DNA of 29,042 nt, taken from positions 64,001 to 93,042 of the forward strand of contig JAQGDQ010000812.1 in assembly GCA_030141605.1 (NCBI GenBank), given 5' to 3'. The notes under the pieces were generated by a model. The model had not been told where the DNA came from. It did not search any database and was given only the letters and a program-made list of their open reading frames with translations. Shown piece by piece: positions 12,283-22,104 of the stretch (position 1 is the first letter of the stretch; each line of letters begins with the position of its first letter). The position numbers were made by a program, and so were the translations under genes. This DNA comes from Tubiluchus corallicola. Taxonomy: Eukaryota; Priapulida; Priapulimorpha; Priapulimorphida; Tubiluchidae.

Positions 12283-12467
12283 CAAATAAATGTACTAGTA
12301 GTTTATGTAATTTTGAAATTCGCTACAAAGTTGGGAAAATGAAATTTCAGAAAGATAATAATTTTCATTGGTAGCTCAACAGTTGCAAAATAGTAACTTG
12401 GCTTCTAGTAGTAGCATTTAAGCAGCACAATTTGTATTCATTTTGAAATGATAAAAACTGCAAAAAC

Positions 12468-13550
12468 TAGGTGTGTTCGAGATTCGGTTCACGACGATAA
12501 CTGAGTTCGAGGTCGGAATTTTTCAAGGTTCGGGATCAAGTGGTCGGAAACGGGGTTTGGTCGAGATCGGGGTTCCAGATCCCGAACTTTTGTACATAAT
12601 TACACTGTATCAATAAATGGAGATAAGAAAATTACAGCGAAATTAGTTTAGCTTTAAATTATAGGTACATAGAATCCTGAACGAAAAATATGTAGTCTAG
12701 ACTATGAGGATGTGCCACCCACACACATGCACTCCCTCGCAGTGTGCCAAGTATAAATGCAAAATGCATTAATTACCCTGTTATTCTGCAAATGATAAAA
12801 CATTTGTTTGCTCTCGAGTAGCACCAATTTATTAATTATTTATTTAGTACTGATATGTATACACCATAGATGAAAAGCATAACATCATCCAAAACATATA
12901 TTTACAGTTAAGACATAAGACGGAACAATAAGTGTTTTCCCTCATTTCCGCTTGATGTGTGCGTTATCAAAACTTGTACTGAGTGTCTGCATATTTCACT
13001 ATGCTAAGGAAATGTAAAGTAAACTTAACAGTAATCTCTTTGCTACGAATTTAAATATTTGTTGAAAAGAATAATAACGTTTACTGGCTAAACAGCATTA
13101 CGTGCTAAAGCGAATTTTAGATAGGAAAGATACTAGTAGCACTGAAACGAAAATCACACAAAATATTTTTCGTAAGACGGTGCCATTCTTTTATATAGTT
13201 TTCGTAAATTGTTCCATTTTTATTATATACTTCACCAGAATAAATGAGTCACTCTTACAGATGAGATGGCTGAATGCATTCTCTTTTATGTGCCGCGAAA
13301 AGCTAAAACTTGAAACTACCTACAAGATGTTTTCATTAAATAGCGCTGACAATCGCGCTATGCAGCTGTGGTTAATAAAATCTCAGTATTTAATATGTTA
13401 TCACGAAATTTAAGCGACGAATAACCTTGCAAATGTCTCATTTTTCATTTTTTTCTACGGGCCTCAGAAACCTGAGGTAAACGTTCGGGAACAGGGTTCG
13501 GGGTTTAAGAAAAGTTCGGAATCGAGGTTCGGGGGTCGGGAACATCCCTA
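12468..13550. mobile_element. Candidate non-autonomous hAT-like element
   Basis: The left end TAGGTGTGTTC and right end (inverted) TAGGGATGTTC resemble hAT termini. Both subterminal zones are crowded with TTCGG/TTCGGG motifs (12476-12590 and 13480-13540), and the left zone holds a perfect inverted pair GTTCGGGATC (12528-12537) / GATCCCGAAC (12578-12587). Candidate 8-bp flanks GCAAAAAC and GTGGTAAC agree at only 4 of 8 positions. A 103-codon open frame at 13102-13413 does not look like transposase. Confidence 0.5.
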
Positions 13551-13558
13551 GTGGTAAC

Positions 13559-14158
13559 CAAGATTCAAGGCCGGGCGTACTTGCCAACATCAGAGCTGTG
13601 TTTCAACGCGGAGATGTCTCAAGAAGAAAAATATCCACATGCAGTTTGGCATAGGAGAAGCTCAAGAGCTATTTTTCAGGTTATCATCCATACATTGACT
13701 TAATTGATCCAGTGTCGCGTAACCTTGGTCACTAAGCAGACACAGCAACACTTGATTATCCTTCCCGTCTGAAAGCAAAATAATTGCCGATTTGTCTGAT
13801 TTGGGCTTTCATAGTTTCTGACCTACATGACGGTCCAATTTATATCAGAGTGTTCCCTGAGAAATTTACACCATATAAATAATCACTAAACTATAATAAG
13901 TTCACTAGAGAATCCGTCTTTATTTGAAGCAAGAAACAATAAACATGAGTAAGAGTGATTCCTCTGTGAAATATCCCATATACTACAGTAACTGGGCTCT
14001 CCACATTGGAAGATGCGGGTAAATCATTTCTAATAGGCTTAGAACGCAATATATTTGGTTTTTAAAGAACATCACGAAAATCTTCGATGTAACATATATT
14101 AAAATCTGAATGCGAAATGGTGATAGAATTAAGTATTAGAAACGAAGAAACCCGAAGC
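13559..14158. other. No feature seen
   Basis: About 600 bp without open frames, repeats or recognisable motifs, ending at the upstream direct repeat. Confidence 0.5.
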
Positions 14159-14273
14159 CCTTTTAGCACAGAACCTCTGGAGGTTTGTTGACTAGTTTTT
14201 ACCAGAGCATTTATGTAACTTGAGACTGTGCTAAATATGTTTTGTTTTAAAACATTTTCATAAACTTATGTAT
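14159..14273 (+). repeat. Direct repeat, copy 1 (upstream of LINE)
   Basis: About 82% identical to 16114-16236 with a few small gaps. It begins CCTTTTAGCACAGAACCTCT and ends TAAACTTATGTAT. The LINE coding relic starts immediately after it. Confidence 0.85.
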
Positions 14274-14378
14274 TCTGGGGAGCAAGCAGAATTTCTCTTA
14301 TCTACAAAAAATATGATTTAACAAATAACGCTAATTACGGGATGATCGTTCTTATTTCTGTCATCAGGAAAATCTACC

Positions 14379-14388
14379 ACCAACTTCT
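14379..14388 (+). repeat. Target-site duplication, left copy
   Basis: ACCAACTTCT, identical to 14640-14649. The pair bounds a 251-bp insertion in the LINE RT region. Confidence 0.85.
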
Positions 14389-14400
14389 TTCTCACCTTTC

Positions 14401-14475
14401 TCACCATCCTCCTGGTAGATTTTCATCTGTCAGCCGGCGAACACTTGATAATGTTGTTTCAGTTGTGTTCGCCAT
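14401..14475 (-). CDS. 24-codon ORF start inside the small retroposon
   Basis: An ATG-initiated frame starting MANTTETTLSSVRRL and ending PGGW before TGA, just downstream of the G/C-rich leader. The position fits a truncated N-terminus of a parent LINE ORF. I recognise no family, and it may be untranslated. Confidence 0.3.
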   Translation of the reverse strand: MANTTETTLSSVRRLTDENLPGGW

Positions 14476-14586
14476 GAGTTACTTGAGCAAAAAGTACTTC
14501 AGTCACTTGCTAGGTCTATCCTGAAGGATTTGGTCCACAGCTCCTTATTTGAATATTCGGAGCACCCTGGCTCGTGAGCCAGGGGT

Positions 14587-14636
14587 CCCCCATCCGCCAC
14601 CCGGGGGATGCGCCCGGTAGGGGTTTACTCCCCCCC
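14587..14636 (-). ncRNA. Candidate HDV-like self-cleaving ribozyme leader
   Basis: On the minus strand the complementary runs come in the order P1 (G-run 14636-14630 plus A14629), P2 (CCCC 14623-14620), P1' (T14608 plus C-run 14607-14603), P2' (G-run 14591-14587). That is the crossing order of the HDV double pseudoknot. The segment GGCGGATGGGG (14598-14588) resembles the HDV J4/2-P2 segment with its catalytic C (here C14596). A convincing P3 stem is not visible. HDV-like ribozymes are known at 5' ends of many LINEs, and this sits within three bases of the element end. Inference only. Confidence 0.4.
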
Positions 14637-14639
14637 GAG

Positions 14640-14649
14640 ACCAACTTCT
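14640..14649 (+). repeat. Target-site duplication, right copy
   Basis: ACCAACTTCT, identical to 14379-14388. Confidence 0.85.
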
Positions 14650-16113
14650 GACTGGCCGAATATTAGATTTCCTACTCAAGAATAATTTAATAGATCCGAA
14701 GACTCAAAAAGCTTTTATCAATGGCATCAAAGGCTGTCCAGAGCATATACAAGTGATAAACGAAATCATACAACATGGTAAAGCATTCGAGAAGACAGTA
14801 CACATAACATGGTTTGACTTGGAAGATACCTTTGGATTTATTTTTCCTAACGTAATAAAATTTTGCTTGAAAAGATACAAACTCCCAATTTCTGTTCAAC
14901 TGTATGTCTGTAATCTTTTTTCCGTACTTAAGGGAAGCGTGAAAACAAAAATATGCACATTATGGATTTTAATTTCAAGGCGGCAATCTGTATCACCTCT
15001 ATTCTTTTTGATGTGTTTTAATCCAATCGTGGAATATTTTAAATCTGAACTTAATTATGGTTTTGTGATGAACATCACCAGGTACATCACGCTGCCACAG
15101 GCGGATGATTTTTGTCTAATAACGTCCAACAAATAAACCCACCAAAGAATCATGAATGAACAAAATTATTCATGAAATAATAATAATATATGGAATACAT
15201 GAGCTTTAAACTGACCGCTTCCAAATCTAGTCTCTGGATAACATCAGGCACAGCACGAGTCATTCTCTGTTTCATAAATGGTAGTGAAATTTGCTCGACC
15301 CAAAATGATCCGCAAATGTTCATCGGGCACCTGGTGTCGTTCAGCAAAAAAGATTCCGATGCTTATGAATATGCTCATGGAAAAATTGAGAACTTTTTGC
15401 AGAATATAGCCAAATCACTATTACGCTTTAAATGTAAAGTCAAGGTTTATAACGACTACTTATTACTCTCAATGCGGTTTTTATTATCACTACATGACTT
15501 GACTAAAACACAGTTAAATAATCTGGATGCCCTATATTTACGTTTCTTAAAAGAATAGCTGCATATGCCTGAATGTGGCACACCAGCAGTACTGCATTTG
15601 ACACAGGCACTAAATATTAAGTAAATTTCTACTTTGCACTTAGAGTGTCATGCGACCATTTTTGCCAACTCTAGATTGAAAACAGATAAAACGGTAAATA
15701 ATGCTCTTGACCGTAAGCTCTTTAGGGAATCGTCGTGGGTACGTAAATACTTTTGCCAGTCAAATCGAAGGCACTGTTCAACCGATCATTGCAAGAGAGG
15801 CAGAGATGAGTGGGGAAAACATAAATTTCTCTGATAAACAAATTTCTCGGGTCAAACAAAAAATTAAACATTTAGTTCAAAAGCAACAAGTAGGTTATTG
15901 GCAGAACCACATCAGAAACCTTGTGGTTCGAAGCAAGTGACAGTTCTATTGGCGGAAGAGACTAAATATTCCACATGAAAAGGTATAGTCTACAACATGT
16001 CATGCAAGGCTGCTTAATTTTTGATCAATGCCTCGATTGACTGCAGTCCCTCTGCTGCCATGGTTGTCCGGCGGAACAAACAGACGTCTGACAAATATAA
16101 TCACTGTATATAT

Positions 16114-16224
16114 CCTTTTAGCGCAGAACCTCTAGAGTTTTGTTGAGTAGTTTTTACTAAGGCATCAATGTTAACCTGAGACTGTGTTAAATGTGGTTAA
16201 TTTTAAAACATACATTTCTTGTAA

Positions 16225-16236
<12 letters not shown>
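16114..16236 (+). repeat. Direct repeat, copy 2 (LINE 3' flank)
   Basis: Matches 14159-14273 at about 82%. It lies directly after the LINE C-terminal relic and runs into an AT microsatellite, so it is probably the LINE 3' UTR, with copy 1 being the tail of a second, heavily truncated insertion. A long-terminal-repeat-like role is the alternative. Confidence 0.8.
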
Positions 16237-16260
<24 letters not shown>

Positions 16261-16304
16261 CATATATGTTTACTTATATACTCATATATATATATATATA
16301 TATA
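16233..16304. repeat. (TA)n microsatellite, two blocks
   Basis: TA runs at 16233-16260 and 16283-16304 separated by a short diverged spacer. They may have grown from the LINE 3' tail. Confidence 0.9.
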
Positions 16305-17376
16305 GTGTTTTCATAAATTAAAGCACTTAACGCTGGTATAAATGGCAGAGCAGCCTGCATTTTTCTGGTTACGTGAAAGTGTAATGTTTTTACCTTTACC
16401 CAAACTTTATTATATGTGAAGCATTTTTACCTTTTCTACTTTTGGTCAAATCTTATGTTCATATGGTAAATTCTGATGCGTTAAATTATACAATAATTCA
16501 AAAGTTTTTTGCAGCACGGTCGACGAAGCTTAAAAAGTTAAATGAAACACGTGAAATTGCCACAATGCCACATACAAAATTTTTTGTTCAAGCTGTCACT
16601 AGAGGGTTGGACCTGTTTTAACTGCTTGATAGTGTTCATCTGTCCTGTTGCAAGTAGATGCCTCATTGGATGCCCACGAATGTATTGTTTGAATTATTTC
16701 TCACAAACAGCTCGCTTTTTTGTAGTCGTCTTCGTGATTTTATTCTTTTTCTTAATTTCTTACGCATTTGGGTATCATCATAACCATGAAGAAGATACTC
16801 TGAATATGATTTACTTAATATGTCAGATAGCCTGCCATTGGCCAGAGCTACGTGACTTTGTGCATTCTAAATGATTCATGATCTATAAGTAATCAATGAT
16901 TAATGGATTAATAATCCAATTCAGTCCGCTAAGCTTGATTTCCGGTTTGTGTCAAATGAATTTCCCGTTTGTGTTATACATGTAGTTTATTGATCAAATC
17001 AACTTACATGTATATACAGGAAGAATGGGGTGAATGCCACAATCGATACATTAGTGATTTTAGTCCAAATGGCACTTTACACACATTTTCTACTCAAGGT
17101 TACAGCACTAAAAACAGCGTTATGCTACTAGGTACTATTTGATTTTAAAAAAAAAACACAATGGTAAAGCTATAAGCGAAACATCTACATGTATATGGAT
17201 GGAGTACTGGTGTTACATTATTTATACAATTCGCTACATGTTTCTCACATCATACTAATTAATAAATCAACACAGAAGGTGCAAAATTTCATGACATATT
17301 ATGTAGAAATTAGGATGCTCAAAGAAGTGTGTTAAATCAGCAAAGTTTACATTGTCGTAGCGGTTTGTAACATTAG
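16305..17376. other. Unassigned stretch with one exon-like piece
   Basis: A 110-codon open frame (16542-16874) has one very hydrophobic segment but no family resemblance. Positions 17020-17142 are open after TATATACAG and contain EEWGECHNRYISDFSPNG, ending in TGA; this could be a terminal exon. Both are weak. Confidence 0.25.
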
Positions 17377-18289
17377 ATGTTAGGGGGCGTCAGTATTTCT
17401 CTGTTTGAATGCCCCAACAAAGATATAACCTATTTTCTCTTGGCTGGCACACCCATCTACCCGTTTCAATCCACAGCTCATGTGATTGAAGATGCATTAT
17501 TGTGTGAAGCTCATCCGATGGTGTTCAAATACTGTCGATTTAAAACGTGGAGTTTTGAGACTGGGGTTCAATTCCAAGTACGTCACTCGACGTGTAGAAT
17601 CAAACCGATTTCTTCTGCTTTGTTCCAACAAACCTCTCCTGAGATAGATAGTGGGCCGGTAATTTGCATGATGCTAGTCAAGACATCTGATAAGTTTGCT
17701 GCCTGCATTCCTTGGTCCGGCGACAGTTCTCACTAAAGGTTCTTGGCGAAGAGCATTTCTCGTAAATTTTGCCCCTGTTTTCTGCTACCTAGATCGTAGC
17801 CAAACTATAGGAGCTGTTTATCCGGATTCGGTTAAACCAAGGTTGTTACAGGTAGTATGTCTGACGACCAATAAAGCCTTTTTTAACCCCATATATGTAG
17901 AGCATGTCATATAAGTCCTATTGTCAGTATTCCAACTGCGGGAGCTATAGAATATTGTCGCCAGCAACGCACAATCTAGGACTCGCTTCTTCACATAATA
18001 AGGAATATCTTCATTTTCTCAAGAAAGTATTAAATTTTAAAATGTGTGCATTTTTCTTTTGCATATAATACTTCACTATTGAATCAGTCTTCCAGTTATC
18101 TGTTGTAGTAGCTCCTAAATAAATATAATTTTTGTGTTGATGTAAGCTTAATTTGGAAATCTGTCGTCATTGTTATAGACTAGTCATTAGCTATATATTG
18201 TTGTTTACCACCATGAACTGAGTCTTAGTATAGTATGAGCTCGGAGAGCCTAGCTTTCACCCCCGTTATAGGTAATTACATTAATTCCC
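17377..18289. other. Unassigned stretch with a 119-codon open frame
   Basis: The open frame 17377-17736 has balanced composition and Cys/His residues but no motif I know. A tRNA B-box-like GGTTCAATTCC occurs at 17565-17575, yet the surrounding T-stem does not pair. No other feature is supported. Confidence 0.25.
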
Positions 18290-18670
18290 AGCAGGCTTTT
18301 CGTTGAAGTATACATTGCAGCGATTGCACGTAACATACCACCTCCACACGGTCGTACGCCTTTTCAAAATCAACAAGACTATGTAATGTTTCCTTTTCAT
18401 CCGCATTGCAGAGTCAGTCATCAACCCGAATACTTACATGTGCACTTCATAGCCTCTTACCGACTGTGTAGCTAATTGTTCATTTTCGAAGTTTGCCCGT
18501 AATTTGATACCAGTATGAGCAGTGTATTTACAGAAGCTATGAATGTTATTTACCTATATCTCGGTAATTATTGCAGTTTATAATATTTCCTTTCGTAAAA
18601 ATAACAACCTGATTAGCTATAGCCCATGTAATCTGGCATTCAATGTGGTTAAAAGCTTCATTGGCAAAAA
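18290..18670 (-). pseudogene. LINE reverse transcriptase relic, minus strand
   Basis: Minus-strand translation gives FTKGNIINCNNYRDI (18599-18555), matching the LINE block FKKGDxxNCNNYRGI, and about 60 codons on LVDFEKAYDRV (18377-18345), the RT catalytic block with the first Asp. Stops and frameshifts lie between and around them. The motif style is that of RTE/R1-like LINEs, different from the plus-strand LINE at 14274-16110. Confidence 0.75.
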
Positions 18671-18789
18671 ATTCAGCCACACCGTTTGAACACGGTCAGG
18701 TCCGACACCTTTACCTTTACCTTATCCACTTTTTCCATATAAATTCCCTTCCAGTTAATTACATGTCAAATCTCTCTCTCGTTTTCTTT

Positions 18790-19077
<288 letters not shown>

Positions 19078-19329
19078 CTCATCAACACCGGTTGCAACTC
19101 CGACGTGGATCACTTGAGATGCGAGGTTTCCAAAACTTTGAAGCAGTAGTATACTATAATTCTGTTAACTTGATGCTCAGACTGTCAAACTCTGTCGCTC
19201 ATCATAACACGGAACTGTCAGTTCAGCCATCACTCTCCTGAATCTTTCCGTATCCATACCTTTCAACCTCTCCTTCTTCTTCAGAGCATTAACCGTTCAT
19301 AAACATATCCATTCTTTCTGCAAGGTTTA

Positions 19330-19690
19330 GCACACTGAGCAAATTCAATTTGGTTGTCACACGTAAACGGATACAGGTTTTCGTTCAACACTCGAAAAAT
19401 TCTATGCTTTCCATAAGAACCGTTGACACAGCTGCGAAATCTAACCTCGAAACCCATCTGTGTTTCATTCTGGAAGTAAGCCCTCCACTAAAGTTTTTCT
19501 CTAATCAGTTATGCATAATTGATTTACCAAGCAGAAGTTCTTATCTCTGCATAGGCTAATTAGTTTGCTGCAATGTTCATTGCGCGTACTATCGGGAACA
19601 CAGTAATAAGATCCATCTTTTCTAAGATCCGTCGTGCTACCTAAACGTGACCCCATCATTAAAGTCACCAATGATGACAATTAAATTTTC
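19330..19690 (-). pseudogene. LINE endonuclease relic, minus strand
   Basis: Minus-strand LIVIIGDFN (19684-19658) is the AP-endonuclease GDFN block. GSYGKHRIFRVLNEN (to about 19370) and CDNQIEF resemble the following GKHGxGxxNENGxRLxDFC block. The spacing between them is longer than usual and stops are present. Order and strand agree with the RT relic at 18290-18670, so both are likely parts of one dead LINE. Confidence 0.65.
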
Positions 19691-20546
19691 GGCTTATTTC
19701 CTTATTACTGGGAATGTTTTGACTTTGAAGAACAGCAATAATAAATGTTCAAAATGACTGTTTAAACAGGCAACGTACTGAATGAGTAAAGAATGGAAGC
19801 CAAAGAAGTCAACTGGCTTGATTGGTGGTAAGGGTATGCTTTTTGCAGTGCATTAGGTGTAAGATTGGAAGGGTTCCAGTTCAGATAGGCATGTTTACCA
19901 TAACATGACAATTTCTTTTGCCATATTTGCGGTGTACGTCATCCCTTGCGCAGGTGACGTGCGAAAACCGTTCAGAGAAGCGTCATACTTACTTCAGTGC
20001 TGTGATCGTCTTTGTTATAGGAACGCTACTTTAACTTGTGGCTTCGTGACACGGATCTAATATTAATTTAGGAATTAGTGAATTGTAAGACGGTTAATGA
20101 ATGGTGTTTCTCAGCCTTTCCCCGCAGACATTCGACAATTTCATCTTGGCGCCTTTGAGCACTGATGCTTGGCTTGTTTCATTTTCACGAAAAAAATAAA
20201 TAGCAGTTCGGCTTTTTGGTTCCACATACTACATTCGTGAAAAGTTGCAGAGATTTGGTAATTTGGCACCGTCTCTTAGAATATTGCTGTAGTGCACAAT
20301 CCTGTTTACATGAGCTTGTTTACTCATTAAATCTTTCAATGAAGTAGACAGGAAGGAAGCCAAAAGAGAAGCCTTACGCTCCTAAACGTATAATAGCTGT
20401 TTGGTGCCTTAATATCCTGGCTAGGTAATTAAGAACACGAGCCGTTACAGACAACAAAGAGTTGAGTGTTAGACGTTTTGCTACATGTGTTTGTAGAAGA
20501 CATTGCGCGGCTTTTTTAATTCACAAACTGGTTTGATACCAAAAGC
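19691..20546. other. Region upstream of the receptor gene
   Basis: No gene seen. It may contain further decayed N-terminal endonuclease sequence and the receptor promoter, but no clear TATA or initiator could be assigned. Confidence 0.4.
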
Positions 20547-21539
20547 TTGGATTATAAACATATTATAATGGAAAATGTTACTGCTATAATTGACCTCATC
20601 AATGGCACGTTTACGACAACAGCGCCGCCACGATCTATTCCATTGTTCTTCGTTATTTACATGTATGTCATGTTCGTCGCTGGGATCGTCATCTGTGTCA
20701 CTAGTTGCATCACAATATTCACAGTCTGGAAGACGGAAAAGTTGCACAATTGTCCTTACTATTTCGTGTGCAGTCTAGCTTGGGCTGATTTGCTTATCAG
20801 TATTGCCACCATAATTCTCAACTTTACGCGTATAATTGACCTGCCTCATAATAACTACAGGTGTAATTTCATAATGTTCTTGTTGTCCAATTCTTCAACG
20901 CTCAGTTGTCTCACGCTTCTGGGTGTTACCATTGACAGATACATAAGTATTATCTACCCGCTATACTATCAAACGTGGGTCACTGGGAAACGTGTCGCTG
21001 TTGTCATCGTGGTCATCAATATTTTTACTTTTGGATCGGCACTGATAATCATGGGAGTCAAAGGTCTGCAGTTGGGCAAGCGATGCATTTTCACCATGGT
21101 GTCATGGGGCGGTATCATTTTCACTCTTATTGGTATCTTCAGTATCATCAGTGGCGTCAGCATGATCTTCTGTTACGCAAGAATCGCCAAGGTTGCTTGG
21201 CGTCATCACCAGGCCATTGCCACGGTCGAGTCTACCTTGACAGACACCATCACAACCATGTTTAAGCAACGTCTGATGTTGGCCAAAGCTTTTGCGTCCA
21301 TCATTGGCCTGTACTTCGTCAGCTATCTGCCACTGTTTGTGCTAATGACAATGTACTATGTGTGCGGAGAGAATTGTGGGATAGGTCCCAAAAGCATTCT
21401 GTTCAGTTACACTGGTGGTCTGGCTACTTGGAACTCTCTGTTTAATTTTGTTATTTACGTAATACAAGACAAAGATTTGCGCAATGCTATTATTGCATTG
21501 CTTATCCCCACAAATTTTTTCTTCATCCAAAATAATTAG
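20547..21539 (+). CDS. Rhodopsin-family (class A) G-protein-coupled receptor, orphan, intronless
   Basis: A 330-residue seven-transmembrane receptor in the plasma membrane. The N-terminus has NVT and NGT glycosylation sites. Approximate helices: TM1 33-60, TM2 71-93 (LAWAD, D81 at 2.50), TM3 106-138 with DRY at 130-132, TM4 148-170, TM5 188-215 (Y210 at 5.58), TM6 241-272 (SYLP, P262 at 6.50), TM7 283-306. C106 and C180 can form the TM3-ECL2 disulfide. Several usual anchors are changed: no N1.50, W4.50 or P5.50, Y260 in the 6.48 Trp region, and NFVIY (300-304) instead of NPxxY, followed by an amphipathic DKDLRNA helix 8. The start may be M1 or M8 (20568). Ligand unknown. Length and frame look intact. 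Confidence 0.93.
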   Translation: MDYKHIIMENVTAIIDLINGTFTTTAPPRSIPLFFVIYMYVMFVAGIVICVTSCITIFTVWKTEKLHNCPYYFVCSLAWADLLISIATIILNFTRIIDLPHNNYRCNFIMFLLSNSSTLSCLTLLGVTIDRYISIIYPLYYQTWVTGKRVAVVIVVINIFTFGSALIIMGVKGLQLGKRCIFTMVSWGGIIFTLIGIFSIISGVSMIFCYARIAKVAWRHHQAIATVESTLTDTITTMFKQRLMLAKAFASIIGLYFVSYLPLFVLMTMYYVCGENCGIGPKSILFSYTGGLATWNSLFNFVIYVIQDKDLRNAIIALLIPTNFFFIQNN

Positions 21540-21646
21540 CAATGGTCAACCTGTTTTTGATTGCAATTTAATAATATTCTTGATTTAGGTTTTAACCTAG
21601 CAAATAACTGGTTGAAGAATTGTCCAAGAGTCAATGGTTTGTTTTA

Positions 21647-21698
21647 AATAAAGAGCTTGTCAATAAAGAGCTTTGTTAATCCACTATAAATAAATAAA
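21647..21698 (+). promoter_or_regulatory. Cluster of AATAAA polyadenylation signals
   Basis: AATAAA at 21647-21652, 21662-21667, 21689-21694 and 21693-21698, 108-160 bp after the receptor stop. The sequence AATAAAGAGCTT is itself repeated. This fits the 3' end of the receptor mRNA. Confidence 0.6.
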
Positions 21699-21775
21699 GT
21701 TTTAACTAAACTAAACTAAAGAGCTTTAAGTGCTCATGTTATTTATGTAAATGATCGACGTTAAATAAAATTGAT

Positions 21776-21989
21776 CTTATCTTATCTTATCTTATCTTAT
21801 CTTATCTTATCTTATCTTATCTTATCTTATCTTATCTTATCTTATCTTATCTTATCTTATCTTATCTTATCTTATCTTATCTTATCTTATCTTATCTTAT
21901 CTTATCTTATCTTATCTTATCTTATCTTATCTTATCTTATCTTATCTTATCTTATCTTATCTTATCTTATCTTATCTTATCTTATCTTA
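21776..21989. repeat. (CTTAT)42 pentanucleotide microsatellite
   Basis: 42 consecutive identical CTTAT units plus a partial one. An apparent repetitive reading frame across it is an artefact. Confidence 0.98.
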
Positions 21990-22074
21990 AAGCATTTTAA
22001 ACGACAAATAATGTTAAATAGGTGTCATGACTTAGTGTTTGTATTTTGAGAATTGCACTTCTTGTAACGTTGTC

Positions 22075-22104
22075 AAATAAATAAATAAATAAAGTAAATA
22101 AAAA
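22075..22104. repeat. Short AAAT-type tandem repeat
   Basis: AAATAAATAAAT-like run with one G interruption, typical simple sequence. Confidence 0.85.

Larger units (their letters stand above)
14389..14639 (-). mobile_element. Short non-autonomous retroposon inserted antisense in the LINE
   Basis: 251 bp between perfect 10-bp duplications. Deleting it and one duplicate joins KIYHQLL to TGRILDFLL in one open RT frame, so it is a true secondary insertion. Read on the minus strand it has a very G/C-rich 5' end (14639 to about 14565), a perfect hairpin 14565-14584, a 24-codon ATG frame (14475-14401), and a tail of two GGTGAGAAA units (the second shares its last A with the duplication) next to the duplicate. 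Short tandem-repeat tails and target duplications are typical of LINE-mobilised elements. It has no poly(A) and no clear tRNA-type A and B boxes. Confidence 0.75.
14274..16110 (+). pseudogene. 5'-truncated LINE (non-LTR retrotransposon) reverse transcriptase relic
   Basis: Remains of a reverse transcriptase and C-terminal region in the sense direction. The start matches the pre-domain YKKxDLTNNANY (14310-14338), standing for the LINE block KKGDxTNxxNYRP. It continues with VLISVIRKIYHQ, then after an insertion NLIDPKTQKAFINGIKG (to about 14733), VHITWFDLED, FQGGNL (canonical FQGDPL, then a frameshift), SPLFFLMCFNPIVEY and QADDFCLIT (15098-15121) in place of YADD. Later pieces (15190-15940) and a C-terminal block FLINASIDCSPSA followed by SDKYNHC (to 16108) match the usual tail. 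Several stops and frameshifts make it dead. The element is not a retrovirus. Confidence 0.85.

Noticed and set aside
14552-14664. Outer inverted pair AATATTCGG / CCGAATATT as the ends of a foldback transposon
   Set aside because: One arm lies inside the 251-bp insertion and the other in the host LINE RT, so they cannot be ends of one element; the target duplications define different borders.
17565-17575. tRNA gene or tRNA-derived SINE from the B-box-like GGTTCAATTCC
   Set aside because: The adjacent bases do not form a T-stem, and I could not place an A box or acceptor stem.
20481-20747. 88-codon minus-strand frame overlapping the receptor start
   Set aside because: It is a shadow of the GPCR coding strand.
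21771-22049. 92-codon frame of repeated ILSYL units
   Set aside because: Translation of the CTTAT array only.
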